A stretch of 64,000 nt of DNA, taken from Coprinellus micaceus. Lineage: Eukaryota > Basidiomycota > Agaricomycetes > Agaricales > Psathyrellaceae. The notes beneath the pieces were generated by a model. That model had not been told where the DNA came from, did not search any database, and saw nothing but the letters and a program-made list of their open reading frames with translations. Positions 49,685 to 62,300 of the stretch are shown piece after piece. Location: NCBI GenBank assembly GCA_951394405.1, contig OX596341.1, positions 2,542,001 through 2,606,000 of the forward strand. Direction: 5' to 3'. Positions within the stretch are counted from its first letter, which is position 1. The number at the start of each line of letters is the position of its first letter. The translations under genes and the position numbers were made by a program.

Positions 49685-50110
49685 TTTCCCTCACCTCCCT
49701 CCTCCCCCCGTTCCCCGCAGCCCCGGAAAGTTCAAGAACGCGTCCTCGCCCACTGTGGATGGGGTCTCGGATTGCATGGGTACGCTTAAGAGTGTTGTAA
49801 TCGGCCTCGAGCTCACTTTAACGTTCATCGCCGTTCCTGTAGCTGGAGCGGTCGCATATTAGAGTGTTCAGGGGGACGATTGGCCCCCGCCTTGGCAGAA
49901 CGACAAGATATATGCGCCCCCAACGACGTCGACTACTGCGTGGTGCCGGACTACATCGACACCCAATTCCCGGCCGCCTCCAGAGACCGGTACGCAATCT
50001 CCCGTTCCCGTTCCTCACCGCTTCAATTCCCTTTCCCTCTCCCACTCGCCTTCTCTTGCGGCCCTCCGCACGCCGCGACTGCGCCCCCTAGACCAGGTAA
50101 CTGGGGCTAG
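49685..50110 (+). CDS. Possible small spliced gene, unidentified
   Basis: A 61-base intron with good signals (GTACGC at about 49781, CTTTAAC branch, CTGTAG acceptor near 49841) would join two frames. One gives ..CGWGLGLHG-WSGRILECSG..LAERQDICAPNDVDYCVVPDYIDTQFP. Without the intron, MGTLKSVVIGLELTLTFIAVPVAGA looks like a short signal peptide that runs into a stop. I cannot choose between the models, and neither is recognisable. Confidence 0.3.
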
Positions 50111-50926
50111 CCAGTAGGCCGGGATCATTTAGTGATCATCCTGGGCGACACAGGTGTTGTATATATGCGCGGGGAACGGCACCGTGAACCGTCTGCCCAA
50201 CACGGCTGCGCCTGCTCGTACTCACCTAACTTGCCCTCGTAATTAGTGGGAGTGCCTTCGACCTTACCTTGCGTTTGGCGTATGCATACAGCAGCTCACG
50301 AAGGTCTATAGAGAACAGTTCCGCTGTACCACGGCTGGCGAGCGCAGTCTAACCCCGATACTCGTTCCAGAGCGGTGTGTATACTCGGATTTTCATTCCT
50401 GAGGCATCCGAGTACGGCAGAAGACGCAAAGCCCGACCACTCGCCTCAGACTACCAAGGGTTCCGGGGGAGGATAGGCGGAGATGTTCTACAAGTAGTGA
50501 GAGGCCTCTTGTGGGTATGCCCCGGTTCTCTTCCTGCCCCATAGGAGAGTGGAGACGATTTCCCGGAATTGACCTCCTCCAGTCATAAACGCGTCGAAGA
50601 GAAGTGGTCACTTTGGTAGGAACCATGGCAACATCGAGGTCGTCGTTCAATTTCAAGAGCCCAAACCGACGTCATCGGCAGGGCGCATGCCGACCGTGCC
50701 TGGGTGATGTAGTTCCCACGCGGGGAGGCAGGGCAGAGCTGGCCGCACTCGAGTCCGACTTGAGGCTCGCTCTCGTCATCGAGCCACTTTACAGCTTCTT
50801 TCGCCCTCTCCTTTTCCCTCCTCGCCGGCTTACGCGTTGGGACGACGCAATCGTACTTCATGCATCGTTCCACGAACTGAAGCCAACCTCTAATACCGCC
50901 CCGGCGCCAAGCCACGAAACAAGGCG
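50111..50926. other. Intergenic upstream of the DHHC gene
   Basis: Frames overlap on both strands but show no conserved motif. The part near 50800-50926 is probably promoter or 5' UTR. Confidence 0.35.
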
Positions 50927-53473
50927 ATGGCTCCATCATCGTACCCTCCCCCATCCTCGAAAACGCGCAGCTCGAAACAACATGGACATCACCGCTCGTC
51001 ATCATCAAATGCGAATACCCTTATTAATGCTGGGGAACAGTCAACAAACCAAGACAACACCGTTCATGATCCTGCTGGACGCACGCTCAGTCCGCCTCCC
51101 CCACCATCGTCTTACGCTCGAGTCGAATCTGGACGAAAAGGGAATCATCGTGCCAAGCGGAGTTCCTTTTCAATGACGAGCACACTCGCCGAACCTCCAC
51201 CTGCCATCCCGTTGATGCAACACAACCGGTCAAAGTCTGCCTCGTCTACACTGAAGACTCAGGAGGATCAACCCCAGTTACCCCCGCTCCCAGCATCTGC
51301 AGGACCCAAGTACCAATGGCAGCCTCCACATGGCAATCGACCTCCTCAATCGCGAGGGCAGGAGCACACGTGCTGCGGTGTCGTAGAGGAATCCATGGAG
51401 CGCGCAAGAGAGGACAGGTATGGCCCCAATGCCGGACTGAAGCCGCAGCCATGGGTCGTCCTCAAGCTTATGGTCGCGATCACCGCGGGGATCATGGGCT
51501 ACGCTGCCTACGTCTACATAGGTGTGCTAGCTGTCCCTATGCTGCGAGAGAAGGACGACGCGCTGGGAACTCGAAGGGAGGGTATTGGATTGCTAGTGGG
51601 CTTTGGGATCCTGTATTTGTGGATGCTATGGGCATACTTCAAGATCGTGACTACTTCTCCTGGGTACGCCAAAGATCACATCCCTCAAACTCCCAAACCG
51701 CCATGTGTGAACGCCTCAGAATTCCCGCCTCACCTCTCCCAAACGCTGCCCTTTCCGACCGCATCGCGCCGTCGCGCCTCCCAGGACTCTCGTTATACGC
51801 TTAACCCCAACAACGATAGGACGAACAATCTCGCGGGACCATCGTACGAACAGCTCAGCGAAATGTTAGCAGCCGGGTCAGGCACTGCTCGCAGACCAAG
51901 CTTGGACGCAACGGAAGCGATGGGGTCAGGAGGCCTACCTTCGAAGTCACAGCGAGCTCCTGAGCCCCTGTCAAATTCAAATTCGCGAGCAACCCAGTGG
52001 GAGAATGATACCCTCAACATTCCCCGACCGCCTCTCGTAGGCAGGACGACCAGCACGATGACCGTGAAGAGCATGCCCATGAGCGTTGGATCGAAGAAGA
52101 CGGGGAGCTCGCCAGTAGCACTCAAGTTCAACGAGGGTGAGATGTTGAATGGGAGTCCCGCGAGGGAGCAGGATGATGAGATGCAGTGGGAGAGAGAGGA
52201 TTGGGACCAGCGGCCGGGTGACGATCGAGACTTCTCAAGCAGGGAGAGGGGAGGAAAACTTGGGGAAGATAGCGAGGCGAGCGTTAGCCTCAGGAACATA
52301 CTGAGGGCAGCTCCAGGCGATGGCGATGGCGAAACGGACTTGGAGGCGGGAGTGATGGATTCGGCTTTTGCGGGTGCCATTGGTAAGGCTGCTGGAAGGC
52401 ATAGACCGAAGAGGAAACGAGGATTGGTCGACAAGGCGAAGTGGCTCTTCTGCTGTTGCTGGTGGCTTGGCTCTGACAATGATGATGACAATATTGGACG
52501 CAAGGTCAAGCCTGCCAAACCGCGAACCTATATCAGGCGGAGTCCACTACCAATCGCCTTTTTGGATCCATACACCAGATACTGCGAGAAGGATGGATTT
52601 GTCAAACCGTACAGGGCGCATCATTGCAGGAGTTGTGGAACTTGCGTCCTGAGATATGATCACCACTGTCCATGTAAGTGTGCGGTCAAACGATACCTTT
52701 CGCACAACTAACATCAATGCCTTTCTTTTGCAGGGATCGGCCAGTGTGTAGGCGCAAGGAACCACAAGTTCTTTATGAACTTCTGTCTGGCTGCCTGTCT
52801 GTGCTGTTCATACATGCTGGGGTCGATGATACCGTATGTCCACAAAGGGTTCAACGATCCAAGGCTAGGGATGAATGCACAGCAGGTGGTCATCGTTGCA
52901 CTGTACGTATCTACCACTGTCCCGCCCATGTACCGTCGTTGACGCCTTCTTGCTGCAGGTCGGGAGTCTTTGCTCTGTTTACCTTCACCCTGATGGGATC
53001 GCATATCTACATGACTCTCCTTGGCCAAACTACGGTGGAGAACATGCAGATTCAGATCGTCAAGGAGAGGGAGAACGAGAGTTTGGCCAAGGCCTACCGG
53101 TGGTATGAATTCAAGTAGGTTCTCAAGCCCCATTCGAATCGCATACCCCACTGACCACCTGTGTGATAACTAGGAAGAAGCTCAAGACGCTCAAAGAATG
53201 GGATCGTGAATGGGGAAAGTGGAGCACCGAGGGCAACATCTGGTGGATAGGACCGCCCAGAGGGGAGTGGGAGGCTGTGATGGGGTCCAACCCACTAGGA
53301 TGGATATGTGAGTCTGCCATTCTCGAACATGCGAGCTATCCTGAACACTTGTCTACCCAGTGCCTATCGGGAAGAGCCCAGGGGACGGCTTAGATTACCC
53401 TGTGAACCGGAGGTTCGAATCGGTGTCTGGGAGGCAGAGACGAAGAGAGGATTGGCCAGAAGAGTTGAGGTGA
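50927..53473 (+). CDS. DHHC-type palmitoyltransferase
   Basis: This is a membrane S-acyltransferase that puts palmitate on protein cysteines. It has a long disordered N-terminus (about 170 residues, Ser/Pro-rich) and two membrane helices (VVLKLMVAITAGIMGYAAYVYIG and GIGLLVGFGILYLWMLWAYF). TTSPGYAKDH and a long Ser-rich loop of about 250 residues follow. The cysteine-rich domain is [43 protein letters not shown], split after HHCP by an intron at about 52672. Helices follow near NFCLAACLCCSYMLG and VFALFTFTLMGSHIY, and the TTVEN motif is present. It ends DWPEELR. DHHC and the zinc Cys/His residues are intact. The unusually long loop between helix 2 and the DHHC domain points to a Pfa3/Swf1-like or lineage-specific type. 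Confidence 0.88.
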
Positions 53474-54410
53474 TGTCAGTGGTTTGCCCCGCATATGCAT
53501 ATTTATCTGCTGTTACGGACGCCCTATTGGATCTCTTGCATGTATAGACTTTTGCTCATGTTTCGTTGTATATTTAGGATCACACTATACAGTACCCCAT
53601 AATCAAGGCTGAAACGTTGATCGGGACGTTGACTTTCAGTGCAACGGTCGTCCCTGGAAGCTGCAAGGTGTGTCGGGAAGATACTCCGCAATATGTTCAA
53701 GAAGCAGAGACACTTGAAGGTATCTACTAGCCTACGGCAGCATATTGATTCGTCCGTGGCTTACGCGACGAGCCTGGTGGGTCACATTTATGGCGAAGGG
53801 ACGGCATCAGCGATCTACGAAAGAAGCCCAAGACGGATCTAGACATGAATTCGCTTGCAGGAGGAAGCCACTAGCTAGCCATCGAAGGCCTGCTCTCCTC
53901 GCCGATCCATCGCAGGAGTGGGCACAAGGGTGTCTTCTCCTCTGGCCGGCTCGTATTGGCTCTACCAAGATCCACTTGAGGGTGCAAGGGTCAAGCGACC
54001 TGTAGTACATACCTAAGCGGATTTCGGGGCAGGAGTCTGGAGTGGGATGGCCGGAGAAAGGGTGGGCACCGCGGACGAAGCGTTCCTATTCCATGGCCCC
54101 CTCGCTGTTAAGCCAAGAAGGACCCACTCTGTAGACGCAAGGTGGGACGCTGTGCGTGGCATAGAGGTGAGCGTCGAGCTAGGTCTGTAGCGACGTTGCG
54201 CCATCATCAAGGCTGTAGATTTGATAGGCGCCCAGGCCATCATAGGCTCACTAGACGTTTTGACTGCCCACAGCACTTCTATCCTCGTGAAGCATGCAAA
54301 CCTGTAGAATAACCTTTCATATTCTAGACTGGGCGTAGGGAGTCGCTGCAGGGCCCTTACAACAGCGTGCGCGGCATTAACCGGAATTCATTTGAAGTCC
54401 ACGAAGAATA
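53474..54410. other. Intergenic between the DHHC and DUF6533 genes
   Basis: Only short frames. The two genes converge here, so this should hold two 3' ends. Confidence 0.4.
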
Positions 54411-55960
54411 TTATGCTTGACTATGAAGGGATGCCTCGCTGTATTTCCTATCATGCCCGTACCTACCGCCCTCATCTATCGGAGATTCCTCAGGCTCAGG
54501 AACCTCCTCCAAAGTCCGTAACTGTACAGTCATAGTCCGGTCGTGGCCTTGCCCACTGTTATTATCGTCGTCGTCGTAAACGCCAGGCCGATGGTGATGG
54601 ACAAAATCGAAGCGGGTGCCTGTGAGGAGGTGGTCGGCGTGACACTGGGGTGAGAGTGTGGGGTCGCGGAGGTTGAGGAAGAGGCGAGATGCGAGTGCGG
54701 AGGAGAGACTGTTCGCTAGGATCTCGGCGGAACCACGCGAATATGCCTGCCAGAGTTGTACCATGAGGTCAGTCTGAGTCTCATTGTTGCGGAAGAGCGG
54801 AACGAATGTGGGTTCTTACATCATGGATAATGACGCCTGGCTGTTATTGGGGATCAGGCGACGCATAATCGAACGAGAGTGGAGGGCGTACCCAGTACGT
54901 GAGCACTGATATCAAGCATCCAAGCGACACCAGCCCGAAATAGACGATTCCGTCACGCATCAAGAGGTGCAGTATGGGTGGTCGCTCTTTGGTGTTCGCA
55001 ATTTGAATAACCTTGTAAACTGAGAGAAAGAAGACCACTGCATCCAATATAAAGACGCATATCCATGAGGTGAGCATTTCTGAGGAAGGGACTATCAAAT
55101 TTCGACGGACACGGGGGTGTAACGGCCCAGCAACGCACTATATGACCGTTCTTTGGAGAACTCGACGAGGCAGCTGAAGGCTCGAAGATCGTCGTAGGTG
55201 AAGTCATGATATTCGTGTTGGGTTATCGCGAAAATGACCTTGTTGGAGGTTTAAATATGTGGGTAACTTCGAGCAGTTAATGTGAGGACGTACGATGGTG
55301 TAGGCAATGACGGGAATAGATATGCCCATCAGAAACCACAAGACGTACTTGCTACGGTTCCATAAGGCGTAAGTCCGAGTTATGAGAAAGACTGGTAGAT
55401 GGAAACGGTCAGTTTGAATGGTTTAGAGGCGGGCCTTAACTTACACCCGACGAATATCTGAGTGACGAAGCATATGATTTCACGAAAGCTCCTTAACCCA
55501 ACGCATCTACGAGAGGATCGTTATATTCAAACCCTGGGAGAATGGAGACGCCGAGTGCACGTACGTCTAAAATCTATGAGCATACGGAAAGCGTGATAAG
55601 AGCAAGGGGCGTACCTTGAGCCGTCCAGGGTCGTTTCTGAAGGAGAAGAATTCGTAGATATATGGAAAGTGACCAAGCACAGAAACATAGCGATTCGCAA
55701 AGAAGAATAGGCTCGCCCATGAAAACCTGTTGTGTGCAAACCAAAACCACTCGACCTCCCGAGTAAAAGTCAGGAAGTAGTCGTAGTAAAGGAGTGCTGT
55801 TCGAGATACGACCTGGTAAGCGCCAATACCATGTTTGAGGTGGGGAGAGGGCTCACAAATGGAGGCGGCGGCGATGATCTGAGCGAACGAGCTGTTAATG
55901 GTGTGATATTCAAGTGTGAGTTTGCGAACACATTCATGGGAGCTAGTCCTAATACGCACA
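54411..55960 (-). CDS. DUF6533-type multi-pass membrane protein
   Basis: This belongs to a large Agaricomycete family of roughly seven-helix membrane proteins of unknown function. The N-terminal exon (55567-55959) has IIAAASI, ALLYYDYFLTFTREVEWFW, FSWASLFFFANRYVSVLGH, matching the family pattern YDYxLT..EV.W.W...W....LFF.NRY. Further exons give LITRTYALWNRSKYVLWFLMG (near 55370), WICVFILDAVVFFLSVYKVIQ and LHLLMRDGIVYFGLVSLGCLISVLTYW (54860-55080), and SALASRLFLNLRDP (54680), followed by a polar tail. At least six short introns are needed. The exact ATG is unclear. Confidence 0.75.
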
Positions 55961-56300
55961 GTTTATTGCCTTCATAATCCGACTCCATCACAAGTGGTGT
56001 CAACAACTTGCCCCACAGCTATGCATAAAGGCAGCCGGGCCCCAAAAGCCGCAATACCAAACACTCGAGGGGGAGCGCCCTCAGGAGCGACGACAAAGAG
56101 AAGGGAGAAGGGAGTGGGCGTGGGGACGCAGAGATTTGCTTCTCCATATCCTTATAGGTCTGTGACATAACACCGACCTCCCCTCCCATGCCACGCGCTG
56201 AATCGCCCATACAGCCCCATTCTGTTGATCTCGGCCTCATCAAGTGTTTCGAAACCTACGCAGTGAGAAGAGCCAGGAGGATCCAGGTCAGAGAACACAT
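55961..56300. other. Short interval with an alternative coding frame
   Basis: On the minus strand LWIQPGDVFSDLDPPGSSH and EAEINRMGLYGRFSAWHG run open from about 56330 down to 56155. They may be the true last exon of the gene above 56310 if an extra intron exists. Confidence 0.3.
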
Positions 56301-57120
56301 CACCCGGCTGGATCCATAAGGCGATCTGCCATCTTCCGCCATCTGCCGTCTGGGCGCGCGGGGTAATAGCGAATGATATGGTCCCGTATCAGACGGTACT
56401 TCCCTATGCAGGAGTGTTAGTCCATTCGAAGATTTTACCCCTCTCTAAGTCCGACTCACCGACGGCACTCTGGTCCTTCTCAGCAGCTTCTTTCTCAAGC
56501 CTGTCTGGATAAGAGGGCCGGTCGACAGATCCTGCATGCCTCGTTGCCTGTTGGAGTTGCTTTCGAGGCGCCCTACCTTATCCATGGACATTCATTGAGG
56601 CTTCCCATACGAAGGGGCGCTGAATGATGTTCGATAACGCAGTGCGATCTCGCCGCAGCAACATCGGTGCAGTGGGGGAAGAACGATGGTGATGGCGAAT
56701 GCATTTGAAGATCTACGGAACCCTGGGTTGCGGTAGACAGCGGCTACGCGCTTCCCGTTTTCAGGTCTGCCAATTGAGAGAGGCGAGGAAATGAAACTAC
56801 TTGACGGGGTCGCTCTGGTCTTGTCAGTGAAGATGGCCTGCGGCGGTGTTTAGCGAGAAGGAGAACCCGGTTTCGTACCCTTGCTGTAGCCTGTTCTAGT
56901 GATTGTTAGCCGATTAAATACCTCGGGAAGAGTTTTTCTACAGCCTTGTTGTGCATGCGGCAAGATATCCCTCAATTTGGACGTGGTTGGGAGCAACAAC
57001 TTCCACTGGCAGTGCTAGCGTCGGGCGCTTGAAATATTTGATGACGTTGACAATCAAAGTATCACGTGCGCAGCTACTATTGGCGCCGACGCAAGGCCGT
57101 CCTCGAAGCTTGGCGGTCAT
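56301..57120 (-). CDS. Hypothetical multi-exon gene, divergent from the Pop8-like gene
   Basis: Unrecognised. The first exon (56938-57120) reads MTAKLRGRPC, DTLIVNVIKYFKRPTLALPVE and HVQIEGYLA. Later minus-strand exons include RPSYPDRLEKEAAEKDQSAV (near 56490), an intron of about 56 bases ending CTAACACTCCTGCATAG, then YRLIRDHIIRYYPA and DGRWRKMADRL. The middle is unresolved. The start is only 117 bases from the start of the Pop8-like gene, so the two probably share a bidirectional promoter. Confidence 0.4.
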
Positions 57121-57237
57121 CTTTGGCTCGGCTAGAACGCTCGTCCTTGTCTTGAATTTTCAAATTCCTCTATAGCCTTCCCAGATCCTTTCCAAAAACC
57201 TGAAGAAATACAAACAAGTCAACAAACGCACCCTCCG

Positions 57238-57630
57238 ATGAACCAGAACCCATTGAAACCCAGTTCAAAACATTACATTCGACTCACAATTTACCCCGCC
57301 GCTGACGCTCTAACCATACGCAAATCGCTGTTCAACGCACTAAACGAAGCATTTGGAGTCACTGTAGCCTCTGTAAACATTGACGTTCTATGGGTGGCGG
57401 GAGATGGCAGTGAAGCGGTTGTTCGGGTGCATCCTGAGTGAGTGACGATGAATTCCGACTACGAGAAGCGGAGTGTGGAAGTCTGGACTCGTTGGCTGAG
57501 GTTGTCCCCGTTCAGCGATGCACCGAAGGTTCTAGCAGCTGTTGTCACGTCGTCCAACTCCCCGAAGCTATCCTTGGTTCGGGAGTCGCCGGTGTTGTCG
57601 ACATTGGGCGTAAACCGCGACACTTTGTAG
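57238..57630 (+). CDS. POP8: RNase P/MRP subunit, Pop8/Rpp14-like
   Basis: This is a small protein of the Pop5/Rpp14 fold, part of the RNase P and RNase MRP complexes that trim tRNA and rRNA precursors. Exon 1 reads HYIRLTIYPAADALTIRKSL, FNALNEAFGVTVASVNID, VLWV and EAVVRVHP. A GTGAGT-TTCAG intron (about 57438-57517) joins it in phase to DDAPKVLAAVVTSS and ends GVNRDTL. About 104 residues are predicted, within the range for the family. The assignment to Pop8 rather than Pop5 rests on length and the VLW/VRV pattern. Confidence 0.65.
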
Positions 57631-58264
57631 GCGAAAGGAAGAGGAGTTTCCTGGTGGTCTATGCAATGTTCGCGAGGACCCTCCAAAGCAGCAATCCGCC
57701 TAGGCGGTCTTGATCTTCTGGTGAAAACCGACCCAATAATGTGCCGAACTCTGTGGGGCGCCAGGAGGTTATCTGCGGGGTATCGAAAGCTAGGAATGTG
57801 CGCGGGGGCGCGATGAACTACGCTTTCGAAGGGTGGAACATCCATGGCGAGGCAATGTTTGGGGGTTATTGGTTGGCGGCGGTGAGGAGAATATGGCTTT
57901 GAGTCGCGCCCGAGTTAGCCCAACGGGTGGTGTGGCACGCCTGTAGGCGAGCGTGAGGGATTGGTTTCGTATTCCTAGGTGAGTGCTTTATCTCATGGAA
58001 AGGCGTTGAAATTGACCTATTGAAGCCCAAACACCTGCACCTGCGTCGTGACCTGTGACAGGCGCTATCCCCACTCGACCCCTCCAGTGTTATATTTTAC
58101 CTCATTGGCCGTTGCAATGGTCCGATCATCGCGATTCACGACGAAGCCCCGTCCACTGGAGTCTTGTTGGAGCTTGTGAGCCTCCCATTCAAATGGCAAC
58201 GCTGGTTGGCAGGTGATCATGGACGGGCGCATACCTAACTTGAAGGCGCGGCTCTCCTGTATCC
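57631..58264. other. Intergenic, no firm gene
   Basis: Overlapping short frames only (57459-57845 minus is antisense to the Pop8-like gene). Confidence 0.35.
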
Positions 58265-58630
58265 TTGGTTGGTCATTCAATAGGCTCCCGAGGGTTCATG
58301 CATACAGGAAATACTTTGATTGCCCTGTTCCCGAAAACCCAGAGCTTCTTTCTCAGATGGTGGCGACCAGAAGACGTGGATTGGACGTTGAGGAAGATCG
58401 AAGGCTCGTGTATCGGCTTCCACCGCGGTATCTTGCGGCTACATCCCGAATCCCGGCGAGGGCCCTGCTCTTCGTTCTTCCTATCTCACGAGCGCAACAC
58501 CAGGGTGCACTTGCTTGCACTTGGCAAGAGGATTTTCGTTCCTGTGGCGAGCACGTATGACAGGAGGAATGTTCTGCGGTGGCAGCGCAAGGTATTCAAT
58601 CCGTCCTTTGCGCCTTCCATATCCACTTGA
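58265..58630 (+). CDS. Hypothetical 121-residue ORF
   Basis: Unrecognised. The frame contains FFLRWWRPEDVDWTLRK, GSCIGFHRGILRLHPESR and SSFFLSHERNTRVHLLALG. No signal peptide or known domain is seen. A second plus frame overlaps nearly all of it, so coding status is uncertain. Confidence 0.25.
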   Translation: MVGHSIGSRGFMHTGNTLIALFPKTQSFFLRWWRPEDVDWTLRKIEGSCIGFHRGILRLHPESRRGPCSSFFLSHERNTRVHLLALGKRIFVPVASTYDRRNVLRWQRKVFNPSFAPSIST

Positions 58631-59365
58631 TTTTGCCCACCGGCGACGCACCCAGCTCGCGAGCCGACTGCATTCCAAATCTCAGCGAAGCCAAGGAGGA
58701 TGACTCTTGCTTCTCGCGTAGCTCCAGGTCTTTTTATGATTAGGACGCCGCAAGCTTGATTTTCTTCGTCGGGCTTATGAAGGTTGCGAGGATGTCTGGC
58801 ATTAGCCCTCAGAGGGCCAGCGCCGGTCGTCTATCGACTTCTCTTTGAAATTTGGCTCTTGGGCGTACAACCTTGCGAGCCGTTAGGGAGAGTCGTTGTT
58901 CTCAAACCCTTGCGAACAACGGAACCGCAGGCGCCGGTGTGTCAATCAAGCATTTTAGCTGTCAGGTACGCCTCGCCATCAACAGGCACGGTGGATGTCT
59001 CAGGCCTGAAAGGGTGAGTCGCATCTCCACAACAACGGATTGGTTCAAGCTCCTGTCATCCGGCGAGGCTGTCCCAGATTATATGTATTGTTGGGGGCGT
59101 TGGAAGGTTTTCCCCTCCTCGTCCGTCCCTTCCATGCCCTTGGATCTTTCTCTGTGACCGGATTTCCGAGCCTTCCCTTCCGTTTGAGATTCGCGGGCGC
59201 TTCTTTCCGTGGTTGACGCCCATCCACTCACTCATACATTCTTTTCTACCCGCCTTTCCTTTCTGTCGGACGATCCTTCCTTCGGGAACCACTGTCTTTG
59301 ACTCGACACCAGCCTTCAGACGCACACGCACGCGCTCATTCGACGACACTCGTTTTTCGACAAGG
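58631..59365. other. Intergenic, promoter region of the GH71 gene
   Basis: No gene recognised. The stretch 59090-59300 is pyrimidine-rich and precedes the GH71 start. Confidence 0.4.
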
Positions 59366-62300
59366 ATGCTTTTCGACAACGTATGGCGAGTTCTGGTGGT
59401 GGCCATGTTGGCTGCCCCAGCGTTGGCTCGGATGGAACATCGTGTTGTGCACTCCAGTAACCGCCGAACCAGCGCGACGGTGGCGAGATTTAACAACGCT
59501 TTGCCTTGGGGAGACGACCCCAAGGAACTTGTGAAGAGGGATGGAACGAAATATGTGTTCATGCATCATGTGCGTCACCTTCATATCTTCTCTTGACTCC
59601 AGATCCTGATAGCTTCCTAACTTTTAGATCGTCGGAAGTGAGCCTTTCTTTTTCCCTGTCTGCCACAGGTGACCTGACGCTCCCTGTCCGTCTCGCATCT
59701 AGATACGTACCCGTACACTGCCAAGGACTGGGAGGATGACATTAGAGAGATCCAGAGCAAGGGAGCGTACGTCGCCGTTCTGTCCACTCCCCGTCTCTTT
59801 CCTGACACTGACATTTCCCGTCCACTTAGAGATGCTGTCGCACTCAACATCGGTAGCTCAGAATGGCAGCGCGAACGTGTCGCTCAGGCTTACGCTGCCG
59901 CCGCCAGCCTCGGGAGCAACTTCAAGCTCTTCTACTCCTTCGATTTTGCAGAGATGTCTTGCAGTCTAGACGACATCGTCGCCCGTGTCAACCTCTATGC
60001 GAACCACCCCAACCAGTTCAAGGTGAATGGCAAGGTGTTTGTCTCCAGTTACGCTGGGGATTGCTTGGGGAACGACGGGTGGAAGTCGTTGAAGTCCCGT
60101 ACGAACGCGTATATTATGCCGTTCATTTGGGGTCTTGAGGGCAAGTTCAGCTCTTGGGACTCGTTGGATTCGTGGTACTGTTGGGGATGTGCCTATCCTC
60201 AGGGGAATTATGATAAGAACGTGAGTGTCGAGACGCCCCACTTCCCTTGTACCCACACGAGTTCCTAACGACCTTTTCCCGTCCAGACCGGTGACGACCT
60301 GTACTGTGCGCATTCCTCGGCTGAACTCCTGTCTTTCTTATAGTCTCCTGATGTCGGGTTGTGTAGATATGAGCCAGCTTGGATCGAAGTATGCGACGAC
60401 GATCAGCGCGTGGCAATTGTAAGCGTCCATTACAGACTAGCTAATGTTCGAAAAGCTGACCAACTGTAACAGTACCCATTTCCCATACAAGAACTGGTAC
60501 CTGAGAGGCGACAACTGGCTGCTGAACAACCGCTGGGAACAACTCATTTCCATGCGGAACGACCTCACGTTTGTCGAGTTGATTACCTGGAATGACTTTG
60601 GCGAGGGTAACTAGTAAGTTTTTCATCATCACTGCTCGTCCATTAGTAATTCTGACACTGTTCGTCGACCAGCTTTGGCCCGACTACCCGAGGAGCGCAG
60701 CCTGCTGGGACATATTGGGCGGATGATTTCCCCCATACCGCTTGGTACGACATGTCTGCATATTACATCCAAGCGTTCAAGACGGGCAGCTACCCCGCCA
60801 TCCAGGTGGGCTTACGTTCCTTTCCCAACCGCTGCCCGAGTACTAACGATGACTCTTGCCATAGTCCGACACTATCTACTTCTGGTCAAAGCCCCATCCT
60901 GCTAAAGCCATCGCCTCCGCTGACACTATCGGGAGGACCCCGGTTGGGGGACCTGGAGAGTTCGACTGGGCTGAAGTGAGTCCATACTCCGTTCGATGTG
61001 GTAGTGGCGGAAGGTTGACTGACCACCGCTGCAGGACTACCTTTGGGCCGTTGCCTTCTCCACCGCCGCTGCCCAAGTCACGCTCAAGATGGGCAGCAGT
61101 CAGCAGACGTTCTCGGTCAACGCTGGAGTGACCAAGCTCAAACTCCCTTCAGCCGCAGGAAAGATCACGGTCCAGATGACGAGGTCGGGGCAGACGATCA
61201 TCGACCAGACCCCTGCCGGGTTCACTTATATTACTAACCCTGTGAAGTGTAGGTGTCTGCGCTCCCCTTGCTTTCTCCGACGCGGACGCTAATGTTTCCC
61301 TCTCATAGACAACCTCAATGCTTGGGTCGGTTCGGCCACGGCCACTGCCGGCTCAGGCTCTTCCACCAGCACGACGACGACGACGACAACCTCCACCTCT
61401 ACTACTTCGACGACCACTTCCACCTCCACGTCGACAGCTACCCCTACCACCACCTCGGTGGCGGGCTCAACTTGGACTTATGAGGCCTGCTACGATGACC
61501 CTACGGACAACCGCGTCCTCCAGGGCCTCACCATCTCCGAAAATACGATGACGATATCTCGGTGTTTGACCCTCTGCTCAAACGAAGGCTTCGTTCTTGC
61601 AGGCGTCGAGTACGGCAAGGAGTGCTATTGCGGTCAGTCTCTCAGGACCGGCTCCACCGCCAAGGCCACCTCTGAGTGTAACATGGTCTGCGCTGGCAAC
61701 GGTGAGTGAAGATTCGTCCCTTGAGCCGCTAGCGTCTGACTGTAGTTTGTAGCGAACGAGAAGTGTGGTGCTGGTAATCGTATTGGAGTCTACTCTCGCC
61801 CCACCCCCACGACAACCGCGACTTCCACCCCAACACCGACCACCACCTCGATCTCGGGAACGACGTGGACATACCGTGGATGCTACCCTGATGGCGCCGA
61901 CCAGCGAACCCTCTACGACGGCGGCTCGACATCTGGTCAGAGCAATACTGTCTCTCAGTGTCTTGCGAGTTGTGCTTCGAAGGGGTTCGCTTTAGGGGGC
62001 GTTGAGTACGGGATTGAGTGCTTCTGTGGTAGCGCCATCAGGAGTGGGGTGACCGCGGTGTATGGATCAGAGTGTGGCCAGGCTTGTGCGGGAAATGGTG
62101 CGTGTCCTTCACACATAGTCACGGTAGCTTCGGGCTGACCTCTCATTGCACAGCCAATGAGATTTGCGGCGCCGGAAACCGCATTGGGATCTACGAACGA
62201 TCCACAAGCACCACCACCACCACAACGACCCCTACGACAACGACAACCACTCCCGCCTCCACCTCGACCTTTTCGATCACTGGGTTCACACCCAGGGGTT

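Noticed and set aside
51793..52518. 241-codon minus-strand frame
   Set aside because: It is antisense to the DHHC gene loop and has no independent support.
53405..53430. GGTTCGAATC tRNA B-box-like sequence
   Set aside because: It lies in the last exon of the DHHC gene (NRRFESVSG), with no A box or cloverleaf around it.
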